From Acetobacterium woodii (lineage in GTDB: Bacteria; Bacillota; Clostridia; Eubacteriales; Eubacteriaceae), in the NCBI GenBank assembly GCA_016213825.1, contig JACQZP010000002.1:29916-93915 (forward strand): a stretch of DNA of 64,000 nt, given 5' to 3'. Below the pieces are notes generated by a model. It did no database searches and had not been told where the DNA came from. It saw only the letters and a list, made by a program, of their open reading frames with translations. The translations under genes and the position numbers were made by a program. Each line of letters opens with the position of its first letter. Position 1 is the first letter of the stretch. Below, one piece after another: positions 43,899 through 52,833 of the stretch.

Positions 43899-44065
43899 GC
43901 GCTACTGTTTGGTTTTTCCTGATGCGGGTAATAACGTAGTGTGATTACCCACCAGACATATTGAAGCCGCTGAATTATGGCAAGATAATGATCTTGGTTA
44001 GCGATGTCAATCTGTGTTGGTAAAAAGTGGCACTCATAATAAAAATAAAAAAGGAGAAACTTAAA

Positions 44066-44434
44066 ATGAAAAGAAAATTAATGTTTGTATTTCTGATGGC
44101 GTGTATTTTGTTGGCGGTTGCTGCGTGTACTCCATCAAAATCAGAAACGCCAGCTCCCAGCACAAACAATAACACTACGACCAGTGTGAGTACCGGTACA
44201 GCGATCAGCATCGAAAGTTTTGCTTTCAATCCAAAGGTTCTGACTGTCCCGGTCGGTTCAACAGTCGTTTGGACAAATAACGATTCGGCTAAGCACAATG
44301 TTGTATCAACTAATTTCAGTTCACCGGAATTTGGCAAAGGAGAGACGTTTGAATTCAAATTTGACCAAAAAGGAACCTATGACTACTCCTGTGGTATCCA
44401 TCCATCCATGACGGGCAAAATTATTGTTGAATAA
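44066..44434 (+). CDS. Cupredoxin-type (plastocyanin-like) lipoprotein
   Basis: 122 residues starting MKRKLMFVFLMAC after AAGGAGAAACTTAAA. Signal peptide with lipobox LAVAAC (Cys at about residue 21), then a Ser/Thr/Asn linker and a cupredoxin domain. Copper ligands are visible: His in AKHNVV, and Cys, His and Met in YSCGIHPSM. Extracytoplasmic electron carrier or copper-binding protein anchored to the membrane. Copper proteins are unusual in a strict anaerobe, so copper storage or oxygen/NO defence is possible. The next gene starts 25 bases later. Confidence 0.88.
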   Translation: MKRKLMFVFLMACILLAVAACTPSKSETPAPSTNNNTTTSVSTGTAISIESFAFNPKVLTVPVGSTVVWTNNDSAKHNVVSTNFSSPEFGKGETFEFKFDQKGTYDYSCGIHPSMTGKIIVE

Positions 44435-44459
44435 AGATCTAATTGAAAAGGTGAATGAG

Positions 44460-45422
44460 ATGAAAACAACAATGATCATCTATGAAAGCCATCATGGAAG
44501 TGCTAAAAAAGCAGCCATGATATTGGGTACCATTATTGGCAATTCCCGAGTTTTTGCTGTGGATGAAGCACCGGAAATAATAACTTTTGATCATATCGTG
44601 ATCGTATTCAGCTTTTATGGGCTTGGCACTGCCAAAGCAACAGTGGAATATCTTAAAAAAATTAAAGATCAAGTTACTGAAAAACCTCTGGCAGTCATCG
44701 GAATTGGCCTGGCCAGAGCCGATTTGCCGGGATTTAGCAAAAAAATAAGTGAAGCTATTGATGAAAAGGAATTCGAGTCGTTTTTTTCAGAAGGTGAACT
44801 TAGAATTTCGAAACTGACAGATTTAGAAAGAGCACAATTAGCGAACTTTTATGAAAGATATGGAATGGAGCTTGTTGACAATGGAAACTTTGATACTGCT
44901 GCGGTGGCCGATATTGGTGAAAAACTGATGCTTAGATATCAAATTCCGAAAAAACCATTGCCAAAAGAGCTTTTAAAAGTAGCGATAGAAAATTTTATAA
45001 AAACGCATAATACGGTGGCGCTGGCTACCGGCAAGGGTGATTGGATCCGTTGTACCCCTCTTGAATATCTCTACTTAAATGGAGTGTTTTACATCATCAG
45101 TGAAGGCGGACTAAAGTATAAGGGTTTATGGCAGAATGAGAATATTTCAGCTGGAATCTATGATGAGTTCCATACAATGTCCAATCTAAAAGGAATGCAG
45201 ATTACCGGAAAAGCAGAATTTGTCAAAATTCGCAGCAAGGAATATCTGGATGTTTTTGCGAAAAAAAATATATCACAAAAAAAACTTGATCAGTTGCCAG
45301 TAACCTTATACCTGATCCGAATAAATCCTGTGAAATATGAAATGCTAAATTCTGCTTTTAAAAAGGATGGATTTGATGTTCGGCAGATATTAGACTTAAG
45401 CGAAAAAAAAGCCTGTAAATAG
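44460..45422 (+). CDS. Flavodoxin domain fused to a pyridoxamine-5'-phosphate-oxidase-like domain
   Basis: 320 residues starting MKTTMIIYESHHGSAKKAA after AAAAGGTGAATGAG. Residues 1-150 are a flavodoxin fold (YESHHGSAKKAA phosphate loop, FSFYGLGTAK). Residues 175-300 are an FMN-binding split-barrel of the PNPOx type (TVALATGKGDWIRCTPLEYLYLNG, IISEGGLKYKGLW). Two flavin sites in one chain suggest an electron-transfer or oxygen/peroxide-reduction enzyme (inference). It probably shares a transcript with the cupredoxin gene; the stop codon is inside the terminator. Confidence 0.85.
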   Translation: MKTTMIIYESHHGSAKKAAMILGTIIGNSRVFAVDEAPEIITFDHIVIVFSFYGLGTAKATVEYLKKIKDQVTEKPLAVIGIGLARADLPGFSKKISEAIDEKEFESFFSEGELRISKLTDLERAQLANFYERYGMELVDNGNFDTAAVADIGEKLMLRYQIPKKPLPKELLKVAIENFIKTHNTVALATGKGDWIRCTPLEYLYLNGVFYIISEGGLKYKGLWQNENISAGIYDEFHTMSNLKGMQITGKAEFVKIRSKEYLDVFAKKNISQKKLDQLPVTLYLIRINPVKYEMLNSAFKKDGFDVRQILDLSEKKACK

Positions 45423-45432
45423 GCTTTTTTTT
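45403..45432 (+). terminator. Terminator overlapping the stop codon of the flavodoxin-PNPOx gene
   Basis: AAAAAAGCCT (45405-45414) pairs with AGGCTTTTTT (45421-45430); the TAG stop at 45420-45422 is inside it. Confidence 0.8.
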
Positions 45433-45608
45433 GATAATGAAATTCAGTGGTATCTCCTTTTTTTATTAAGAAGAAATCATTGCAATAATAGTTCAGAATA
45501 ATGCAGGAATGAATTGTGCAAATAAATAAAGGTATCAAACTAATACCATTGAGCATTATTATGAACAGATAAATAATAATGGTAGGCGCCGTTGAAATAG
45601 TTGCTATC

Positions 45609-46427
45609 TTAATACTGACAGACGTTGATTATTTTGGTCGCATATTTCTCAGCAATCGTATCTTCCATTGTTGCTATTTTTTTTAAATCAATATTTGATG
45701 GATTGCCACAATAGCCTAACGGTGTCATGATTTTGGCAATTTCGCCACCTTTGACCCATTGTTTTAAATCGGCAAATGTTAAGTCGGTTGGTTTTAAAGC
45801 TTTTGCTTTTTTTGTATTAACCAGTTCTGGATAGGAAAGTGCCATCCAGCTTGTTTCTGTTGCACCGGCATGAATATCAATAATATTGGTTTCAAGATTA
45901 GCTTTATTTGGATCGAGTTCGACCGGTATTAAATAAGAAGCATCTTGATTTAAATCGATTCGCGAAATTAAGTGTCGATCGATTAGAAAATAGGCTTCAG
46001 TATTTTTTGCATTTGCTTTGGCGACAATCGCAGCGATTGTTTTAATATGAAGAAAATCACCATGAAAATTTAGCAAAAATATCTTCTTGAATCCCCATTT
46101 TTTTAAATTTTCTAAAATTTCCAGAAGCATTATTGTCATTGTTTCAGGCTTGATTGAAAAAGAACCAACAAAGCCATCTGTAATACTGTTTACACCCCAA
46201 TAAAATGGCGGCGCAATAAGGACCTCTTGATTTTGATCTTCAAGTTTTTGTTTAACCTTCTGACACAAAGTCTGAGTTAAATAAATATCTGTTCCCGTGC
46301 ATAAATGTGGACCATGTTCTTCAACAACAGAAACTGGCAACAACACACATGCATTCTGATTGATTGATGCTTCAATTTCTGGATAGGACTGATCCACCAA
46401 TGTGTCTTTAAAAATAGAATAATCCAT
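45609..46427 (-). CDS. Creatininase-family amidohydrolase
   Basis: 272 residues starting MDYSIFKDTLVDQ after AAGGAGAAATTTACA; 13 extra residues upstream are not needed. The metal-binding motifs of the family are present: VVEEHGPHLCTGTD (Glu, His, Asp ligands), NFHGD, and DIHAGATETS (Glu/His ligands). Members include creatininase, FAPy deformylase and mycofactocin-type enzymes, so the substrate is open. The gene precedes no related enzyme; a MerR gene lies 72 bases upstream on the same strand and may regulate it. Confidence 0.85.
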   Translation of the reverse strand: MDYSIFKDTLVDQSYPEIEASINQNACVLLPVSVVEEHGPHLCTGTDIYLTQTLCQKVKQKLEDQNQEVLIAPPFYWGVNSITDGFVGSFSIKPETMTIMLLEILENLKKWGFKKIFLLNFHGDFLHIKTIAAIVAKANAKNTEAYFLIDRHLISRIDLNQDASYLIPVELDPNKANLETNIIDIHAGATETSWMALSYPELVNTKKAKALKPTDLTFADLKQWVKGGEIAKIMTPLGYCGNPSNIDLKKIATMEDTIAEKYATKIINVCQY

Positions 46428-46499
46428 TGTAAATTTCTCCTTAGTATTCTTTATTAATTCAATCATAAAGCCTTCCCTAGGGAGAGGGTCAAATAGTAT

Positions 46500-47345
46500 T
46501 TACAAAATTTGAATTTCAGTTAAGAAAAGATCAGCCATGTCAGTAGTTGCTTCACTGATATAATAAATTTCAAGCGTTGTGGATAGGTTGGAAATTTCGG
46601 AATTTAATGAAGCACTGAACATTTCATCAAAAACCAGTTCCCGAAGTGAATCATAATTTCCTTTATGAAGAACACAGGCGTAGTTCCCGGCTGGTACCGT
46701 CAGGATTTGAAAGTTTTCAAATCCTGACGGCGATTTTACAGCATAACCTATTTTTAAATTGAGCGGCTGTGAGTTAGTGGCATTCGTTTTGATTGACAAC
46801 GGTGGTGAACAGATATTACTAAAATCCATACCCTGTGCCTGAAGTCGATCTAAAATCATTTTGTAAGTATCTCTGAAAATTGAAGAAGGATAGTCGCCAT
46901 TGTATTCTATGTATATGATGGTTCGTTCAGGAATTTCTTTGATTAAAATAGTTTCAGGTTCATTGCCACTTAAATTTTTCGTGATCTCTGCATAATGGGA
47001 TTTCATGATACAGATTTTTTTGAGTTTGTCAGAAAGCAAGGCAATTTCATTTTTGATACTTGCTTCTTGGGTCGCTAAAAGATGATTCAAATTGTCAAAA
47101 ATAGTTGAGGACGTATTTTGGTTATAAAAGGTGCTGATATCCTCGAGTGAAATACCCAGTTCCTGCAATTGTTTGATCGCCGTTAAGCGAGTAATTTGTG
47201 ATTTTTTATAAAAACGGTAATTGTTATTCTGATTGACTAACGCGGGTTTTAAAAGACCTAATTGATCATAATAACGTAAAGTTTTATGAGAGACTTTGCA
47301 TATTTTTACGAGCTCTCCGATGCTCAATAATGTATCTTTGCTCAA
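46500..47345 (-). CDS. MerR-family regulator with GyrI-like effector domain (BmrR type)
   Basis: 281 residues from a TTG start 6 bases after AAAAGGAG; the ATG two codons earlier lies too close to that site. N-terminal MerR helix-turn-helix: SIGELVKICKVSHKTLRYYDQLGLLKP, then a coiled-coil. The C-terminal half (about 125-280) is a GyrI/BmrR-type ligand domain with RTIIYIEYNGDY and PAGNYACVLHKG. Such regulators detect lipophilic cations and other drugs. It is upstream of, and on the same strand as, the creatininase-family gene. Confidence 0.88.
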   Translation of the reverse strand: MSKDTLLSIGELVKICKVSHKTLRYYDQLGLLKPALVNQNNNYRFYKKSQITRLTAIKQLQELGISLEDISTFYNQNTSSTIFDNLNHLLATQEASIKNEIALLSDKLKKICIMKSHYAEITKNLSGNEPETILIKEIPERTIIYIEYNGDYPSSIFRDTYKMILDRLQAQGMDFSNICSPPLSIKTNATNSQPLNLKIGYAVKSPSGFENFQILTVPAGNYACVLHKGNYDSLRELVFDEMFSASLNSEISNLSTTLEIYYISEATTDMADLFLTEIQIL

Positions 47346-47452
47346 GCGCATCTCCTTTTGATTTCTTTTGGCTACGTGAGTATTCATTCTTTTCAGTACA
47401 GGGTCACCATTTCTATTTGTCGAAAACACTAAAGATTATGTTGTTAGTTACA

Positions 47453-48172
47453 TCAATTTACATATGCGCCGACCACGGGAAGATCCTTAAGCACACTTTC
47501 TCCATGGGGAGAAGCCGAAAGAGCCTGGGTTAAATCAGTGCCGGCGCTGTGACCATTGTGACGACCGTTTACCCATTGTCGATTGTTCGTAACATCATAG
47601 ACAACGTTTTTGTATGCTACATATGCGGCATTACCATTTTTGCCATTATATTTTGCCAGCTCATCTTTGGTAAAACTCGTTTGACTACTGGTTTGATTAC
47701 TTGTTACTACGGTTGATTGTGCTAAAGCGGTTGAACTTTTTGGCAATATACTATTCAGCGCATAAGGTGCTAACAAATGAAAGGCGATACCAAAGATAAT
47801 TAAAATTGCGATTGTCCGGTGGGCAACAAACCACGCACCCTTACGAGGTCGGTGCGCAAGTGTTGCAAAGATACCTAAAGAGGCCTGAGAAATAATTAAT
47901 GCGGCAGCCAATAAGCCAGTTACACTAATGCCAAATCGACTAAATTGAATTGCAAAGTGGGTAATCAGCAGCGCCGCTGTTAATAAACCAAAAAATTTGT
48001 GATGTCGGACGAAAATGGTCATTAGTAATTTCATTAATTTTTTGCCAAAATCATTGGCTGAAATCTTTTTACCCCATTTTTTATTCACAAATTTCACGCA
48101 ATAATTTAATAGGGTACATCCAAATGAAACGATCAAAAGCCAACCAAACAATCCACCAAATTCTGCAAACAT
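47453..48172 (-). CDS. Membrane protein with cytochrome b5-type heme domain
   Basis: 239 residues starting MFAEFGGLFGW after AGGAAAGGAATAATACT. About four or five transmembrane helices (residues 1-155) with paired histidines in HHKFFG, THFAIQF, AHRTIA and FHLLAP, like b-type heme membrane proteins. The C-terminal extracytoplasmic region (about 170-239) is a cytochrome b5-like domain: YVAYKNVVYDVT, GRHNGHSAGTDLT and SPHGESVL, with candidate axial histidines. Probably passes electrons across or along the membrane. The gene for a NapH-like ferredoxin is next upstream. Confidence 0.85.
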   Translation of the reverse strand: MFAEFGGLFGWLLIVSFGCTLLNYCVKFVNKKWGKKISANDFGKKLMKLLMTIFVRHHKFFGLLTAALLITHFAIQFSRFGISVTGLLAAALIISQASLGIFATLAHRPRKGAWFVAHRTIAILIIFGIAFHLLAPYALNSILPKSSTALAQSTVVTSNQTSSQTSFTKDELAKYNGKNGNAAYVAYKNVVYDVTNNRQWVNGRHNGHSAGTDLTQALSASPHGESVLKDLPVVGAYVN

Positions 48173-48368
48173 AGTATTATTCCTTTCCTGATCCAATTAA
48201 TTTTATTGAAAATAGTATAACATGTTTTTTATTTTTATATGCTATTTGTTTTTAGTCGATGACCTAAGAAACATAGGTGATTATTGAAGTCCTAATCAAT
48301 AATATTGAGAAGGCCGAAATTGTTTCTACGTTTAACCATTGAACCAGCGCGATGCATTCAGAAATGAT

Positions 48369-49076
48369 TCATTTTTGAGTGATGCCAAATTGAATCACCT
48401 GTTTGGGGCAAATATCTGCACATTCCAGACAATCGATACATTCGTTTGAATCCATTTGATTGGTTTTAACCATTTCTACAACATCAAGGCTCATTGGGCA
48501 CTGTTTATTACAGCGTCCGCAGGAAATACATTTCTGATTTTCAGCCGTTAGTCTGAATCGGGGAATGTGTAAAAAATCAGCACATTTTTCTCCGATGATC
48601 ATAAAGGGCGCCATCCAGCATAAACTATGACACATGCCTCTTTTTCCGGTTGCCAACGCAAAGACGTAAATCAGGGTGACAACAATCATATAGATGACAA
48701 AAATGTGGTTGTCCAGACTGAACATATTAAAAAAATTAACATCAAGAGGGCGATTGCTGATCAATAAAAAGAGAACAAAAGCTAACCAGAAAAACCAGAT
48801 AATGTATTTTGATTTATCTTTCCATTTGCCGTTCCAGGCTTTGCTGTTAGAATGGGCGGCTTGTTCCTGAATCGCTCCGCCCGGACAAAGCCAGCCACAG
48901 AACAAGCGGCTCCCGATAATTGAGAACAACAACAATGACCCAAAGAACAGGGCACTGCCGTTGATAATGCCATTGGCAGCCGACATGATAATGACATAAG
49001 GTGACATAAAGAAAAATGTTAGCGGGAAAAGTAATGCCGAATAGGTGAGAATTCCTTTACGGATTTTTTGTTTCAT
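48369..49076 (-). CDS. NapH/NosR-like membrane 4Fe-4S ferredoxin
   Basis: 235 residues. About four or five helices (1-160) with the CGWLCPGGAIQEQ cysteine motif and CHSLCWMAPF, the CX3CP pair typical of NapH/NosR/YccM proteins. The C-terminus has two 4Fe-4S motifs, CISCGRCNKQCP and CIDCLECADICP. Role: quinol- or flavin-linked electron transfer to an exported or membrane oxidoreductase. It overlaps the upstream PadR gene by 20 bases. A broken molybdopterin-oxidoreductase gene lies about 1 kb away, possibly a former partner. Confidence 0.9.
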   Translation of the reverse strand: MKQKIRKGILTYSALLFPLTFFFMSPYVIIMSAANGIINGSALFFGSLLLFSIIGSRLFCGWLCPGGAIQEQAAHSNSKAWNGKWKDKSKYIIWFFWLAFVLFLLISNRPLDVNFFNMFSLDNHIFVIYMIVVTLIYVFALATGKRGMCHSLCWMAPFMIIGEKCADFLHIPRFRLTAENQKCISCGRCNKQCPMSLDVVEMVKTNQMDSNECIDCLECADICPKQVIQFGITQK

Positions 49077-49638
49077 TTTGTAACTCCTTTTGATCTGAAA
49101 TCCTTTTTTTCGCTTCCATAGCCCAATCTTTCATGGCCGTATATAAGTATTTACCGCAAAGCGCCGTTAATTCACTTCCCAATATGTCAGTTCGGTGGAC
49201 TTCAAGATCTTTAAAAACGGTCAGGAAGCCTTCCATCTCAGCAAGTGATGCTTCGTTTCGTGCGATGAATGCATCAAGATGTTGATCAATGATTTCAGGT
49301 TCTGTTGTAGTGCCAAACGATACTTTCAGTAAAATTTCATAGCGCAACTTTTCAACATCCGGTACTTCCGATAACCAACGTTGCAGTTCAGCCTGGCCTC
49401 TTTCTGTGATTGTGTAGGTGATTGTCCGTCGTCCATTCTGGGTCGTTTCCGTTTCAGAAGTTTCTGCAAACCCTTGGTCAACGAGGATCTTCAAGGTCGG
49501 ATAAATTTGTCCAAAGCTTTCCTGCCAGAAATGCCGAAATTCATATTCAATTGATTTTTTTATTGAATAACCAGTTTGTGGTCGTTTGGCCATCAATCCC
49601 AATAAGATGTATTTTGTTTTACCGGTATCTTTTTTCAT
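49057..49638 (-). CDS. PadR family transcriptional regulator
   Basis: 193 residues. PadR winged helix at the N-terminus: YILLGLMAKRPQTGYSIKKSIEYEF, then SFGQIYPTLKILVDQGF and the wing NGRRTITYTITERGQAELQRWL. The C-terminal half (about 90-185) is the Vir_act_alpha_C dimerisation region, so this is the longer subfamily 2 type. First gene of a pair with the NapH-like gene. AGGAGAAATT precedes the ATG and overlaps a 39-bp palindrome. Confidence 0.92.
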   Translation of the reverse strand: MKKDTGKTKYILLGLMAKRPQTGYSIKKSIEYEFRHFWQESFGQIYPTLKILVDQGFAETSETETTQNGRRTITYTITERGQAELQRWLSEVPDVEKLRYEILLKVSFGTTTEPEIIDQHLDAFIARNEASLAEMEGFLTVFKDLEVHRTDILGSELTALCGKYLYTAMKDWAMEAKKRISDQKELQNETKNP

Positions 49639-49648
49639 AATTTCTCCT

Positions 49649-49687
49649 GCTCCTGCTAATGTATCATAATGATATATTAGCAGGAGC
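49649..49687. promoter_or_regulatory. 39-bp near-perfect palindrome, probable PadR operator
   Basis: GCTCCTGCTAAT (49649-49660) is mirrored by ATTAGCAGGAGC (49676-49687), with TATCATAATGATA in the centre; only one mismatch pair. It covers the ribosome site of the PadR gene and contains the ATGT/ATAT-type spacing known for PadR operators. Autoregulation is the simplest reading. Confidence 0.7.
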
Positions 49688-49699
49688 GATTTAGCTTGT

Positions 49700-50020
49700 C
49701 AATAATGAAGTTTCATTTTTTCGTTGCAGTCCATTCCGGTAAAAGTTGTCAGGTTGAATCGTTTTGAAATTTGAAAAATCTGAAATCAGTTATTCTGCAG
49801 AAAAAAAAAACAGGGCTAAACATTCAAATACCTGTTCTAAAATAAAAATCAAATTGAACCAGCTTTTTAAGTTCTAATAATTTGGGTTCGCATAGATCGA
49901 TGCGAAAGCAGTTTACAATCGGAAAGATTTGTACTAACTAACTAGTTCTCACTCACGCTTTAAGCGGTAAACCCGCTTTAAAATAATTGAGATTGACAGA
50001 AAGGAGCATCGGAGCATCGT
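49700..50020. other. Intergenic region with no intact gene
   Basis: About 320 bases. A minus-strand hairpin with a run of nine T (AACAGG/CCTGTT around 49808-49835, T tract 49801-49809) looks like an orphan terminator. A short hairpin CTTTAAGCGG/CCGCTTTAAA lies near 49960. Nothing coding is supported. Confidence 0.4.
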
Positions 50021-50025
50021 GTTTG

Positions 50026-50154
50026 ATGGAAGAAAAAACAATTGTAACAACATGTACCAGAGACTGCCCCAACACCTGTGGATTACTGGCGCATGTTAAA
50101 GATGGGAAAGTTTCAATTGATGACAAAGGTCAGAAACGGAAATCCTTAGGATGA
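50026..50154 (+). pseudogene. N-terminal remnant of a molybdopterin oxidoreductase (Fe4S4 domain)
   Basis: A 42-residue frame starts MEEKTIVTTCTRDCPNTCGL and carries AHVKDGKV. CTRDCPNTC has the CX3CX3C spacing of the N-terminal 4Fe-4S binding domain of molybdenum or tungsten bis-MGD oxidoreductases, which are normally 650-900 residues. AAGGAGCATCGGAGCATCGTG lies upstream, so translation may still occur. The frame stops after about 42 codons and no later part of the enzyme remains. It lies beside the NapH-like and cytochrome b5-type genes. Confidence 0.7.
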
Positions 50155-50258
50155 AACCCGGAAACCCGGGTAAATGCAAGCAAAATATAAATAAGTAGAC
50201 ATAAGGTGTGTAGTGATTATGAAAGCTTTGATCGGAGTGTGTAACATCCGCTTTGATG

Positions 50259-50288
50259 AAAAAAGGGCGTTAACCGTCGATAACGCCC
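50259..50288 (-). terminator. Terminator of the PAS-HD-GYP gene
   Basis: On the minus strand GGGCGTTA pairs with TAACGCCC (50265-50288) and six T follow (50264 to 50259). A 34-codon plus-strand frame through this hairpin is not a gene. Confidence 0.85.
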
Positions 50289-50296
50289 AAAACAGA

Positions 50297-52558
50297 CTAA
50301 AGCAAATCACTCAGATCAAGTAAACCATCATTTATCATTTCCAGCATGATATCAACAAGCAGTGGATCAAACTGGGTTCCGCGACCATTGTTAAGCTCAT
50401 CAATAATGTAACGCTTACTTTGTCGTTCACGGTAAGGTCTGGTACTATTCATCGCATCGACGGCGTCAGCAACCCCAATAATTCGTGCTTCAATTGGAAT
50501 CGCCTCGCCGCTCAAACCGCGGGTATATCCGCTACCATCGTAGCGCTCATGGTGATAAAGGGCACCTTCAGACACTTTATCAATAGCAGTAAAATCCTTC
50601 AGAATAACACTTCCAATTTCGACATGTTTTTTTAATTGTTCATATTCACTCTCGGTCAGGGCGGCCGGTTTTAACAATAATGCATCAGGAATACCGATTT
50701 TGCCAATATCATGAACGAGCGCAATATTATAGAGGTTCGCTACCTTTTTAGCTGTCCAACCCAGTCGTCTGGCCACTTCGGCAGAATACTCTGACACCCG
50801 TTCCGAGTGTCGACAGGTATATTCATCGCGTGCATCCAACGCATTATTGACTGATAAAATCGTTTGAAGCAAGATGCTCTCGACTTTTTCGTGTTCAGCA
50901 CGAACGGCTTCATGAAGATCTTTATTGGCCATCTGAACCTTATAATTAGCTTCTTTCAGTTCTTTTTCGCGTTTTCTTTCGGTCTGTAAAATATCGGTAA
51001 TATCGCTGCATTGAAGATAATAAATCTGATTACTGCGATCAATGACCTGGATAAATATTTTTTTGAAACGACCGTTCGGAAGTTCACATACTTGAAAAAA
51101 TGAACTTTCGCCGCCACAACGATCATCGATATAGGCAACAAGATCATCCAGACTGGAAAATGTGTGTCTGAAATAAATTTCAAGCTGTCGTGCCCCTGAA
51201 GCTGATTTGATATAATCCACAGGCTTTACAGCCGTATTCTTTCTGTTTTCAGGGGTACTCGTGCCAAAAACGATCCGCGTCTTATTGGCTAACAGATCCA
51301 GATAGGCAATATAGTCATACTGATTTTTGATCGTTTGCATCATCAAGGTGTCAACAACCCGTTCATCGGTTACATTTTCTTCAGATACTTTGATGTATAT
51401 TTCTCCAGTATCCGGTGATTTCATTAAGGTAATTTCTAGCGATATAAAAATGCGACCAGCTTTTGTTTGAATGGGAATGGTTTGATTTTGGGGATAGGCT
51501 CTGCTTTCGTATCTCAGGATTAACTGATCTTTCGTACAGATATTAAAAAAATAGTCATTTTCTTTGGTAGCTGACATTCGATAGAGCGTGTTCATATAAT
51601 GATCAAAGGTTTTTCCGGTGTTTTCGTCACCATCAATGAAAGCATTTCCTTCGTTAAGAATCATTTCATTTCGCGTTAAATTCCAAACGCGATAGCCTTT
51701 GTACCCATTCTGATAGTAGGCAAGTTCGTTCTTACTTCCCGAAAATATGAGGCTGTTGAAAGCCATCCGTTTATGTCGCAGCGCGTTGTCTTGATTGACG
51801 ACCTGACTGCTGGCAAGACGTTCGTAAAAATAAACAACATAAGCTGGTTCATCATTCCAAGTTGAAGAAATCGTATTTACTTCCAGATCTCTGTGGGTAT
51901 AAGGTTCCGTAATTACTTTCGGGCCCATATCAACTCGATCAAAGAGACCGTTCATCGCATCAGGAAGACTACTGTAAAAATATTGCTGAAACGTCATACC
52001 ACTGTCATAGTTTACTTTAGGTGAAAGCATTCGGCAAACAGCCTTGTTAAAGTAAAGCAGTTGTTTTTTTTCGCTTGAGACAACAACCATAGCACCCATA
52101 TTTTCGTCGAAGAACCGGGCTTTGGGCGAGTCAAATTCCTGTAAAGTATGGATTAATTGCTGCTCTGAATCCGTGATATCAGTATATTCAAGAAATGCCA
52201 GAAAGGTGTCATCGTCCATCTGTCGAAATTGTCCAACGGCGTGCACATAGCGGTATTCATTCCGACCATACAACCTGGTCCGGTAGGTGATATCGTAGGA
52301 ATCCCGCTTTGTCGCAAAACGATAGCCAAGTCTTGCCAGCATTTCAGCATCGTCGGGATGGACATTGCCAAACATATCGGTGTTAAAATGATCCATGAGT
52401 AGGCTTCTTTCCTTACCTATCAGATCACACAATCCATCGGATACTAACAACGTAACGACTTTACAATCTATTAGCTGGTATATGCCAAGTGGTGTTGGAA
52501 GCATCTCATATGCTTCTTTATGCTCTTTTGAAAAGTGAAAGGCACCATCATTATTCAT
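50297..52558 (-). CDS. PAS-containing HD-GYP cyclic-di-GMP phosphodiesterase
   Basis: 753 residues. N-terminal PAS-like regions (about 20-140, 155-245 and 280-400, the last ending at a helical linker) precede an HD-GYP domain (about 565-750). The catalytic HD is in ALVHDIGKIGIPD, and HHERYDGSGYTRG carries the metal-binding histidines with GYT in place of GYP. A GIADAVDAM-type segment and the final FDP motif are intact. Soluble, no transmembrane helices. Presumed to hydrolyse c-di-GMP in response to a PAS signal. The window also encodes two GGDEF proteins. Confidence 0.9.
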   Translation of the reverse strand: MNNDGAFHFSKEHKEAYEMLPTPLGIYQLIDCKVVTLLVSDGLCDLIGKERSLLMDHFNTDMFGNVHPDDAEMLARLGYRFATKRDSYDITYRTRLYGRNEYRYVHAVGQFRQMDDDTFLAFLEYTDITDSEQQLIHTLQEFDSPKARFFDENMGAMVVVSSEKKQLLYFNKAVCRMLSPKVNYDSGMTFQQYFYSSLPDAMNGLFDRVDMGPKVITEPYTHRDLEVNTISSTWNDEPAYVVYFYERLASSQVVNQDNALRHKRMAFNSLIFSGSKNELAYYQNGYKGYRVWNLTRNEMILNEGNAFIDGDENTGKTFDHYMNTLYRMSATKENDYFFNICTKDQLILRYESRAYPQNQTIPIQTKAGRIFISLEITLMKSPDTGEIYIKVSEENVTDERVVDTLMMQTIKNQYDYIAYLDLLANKTRIVFGTSTPENRKNTAVKPVDYIKSASGARQLEIYFRHTFSSLDDLVAYIDDRCGGESSFFQVCELPNGRFKKIFIQVIDRSNQIYYLQCSDITDILQTERKREKELKEANYKVQMANKDLHEAVRAEHEKVESILLQTILSVNNALDARDEYTCRHSERVSEYSAEVARRLGWTAKKVANLYNIALVHDIGKIGIPDALLLKPAALTESEYEQLKKHVEIGSVILKDFTAIDKVSEGALYHHERYDGSGYTRGLSGEAIPIEARIIGVADAVDAMNSTRPYRERQSKRYIIDELNNGRGTQFDPLLVDIMLEMINDGLLDLSDLL

Positions 52559-52833
52559 GTCGCTCTCCCCTGAAATAATTACTATTTCGATATTGAAAAC
52601 ATTTTATCATATTATTTTTTTTTTGGTATTCAAATCTTGTCGTGATGCTGTAAATTGTCAAATGTGAAGTTTGATAACGGCCTTCATCGGATCAGATCGT
52701 TCGGGGCTTTTCGGTTAAACACCGGCGTTGGTTCCGGCTGGTATATCGGTGAGTTGTGTAATAAATTCAAATGTATTATAATCAGGAAAGGACTTTAAAA
52801 AAGTTTTGATAAACAGATAGAAGGGGTTATAAA

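Noticed and set aside
50219..50323. 34-codon frame starting MKALIGVCNIRFDEK
   Set aside because: It passes through the terminator of the PAS-HD-GYP gene and overlaps the end of that gene; no clear ribosome site.
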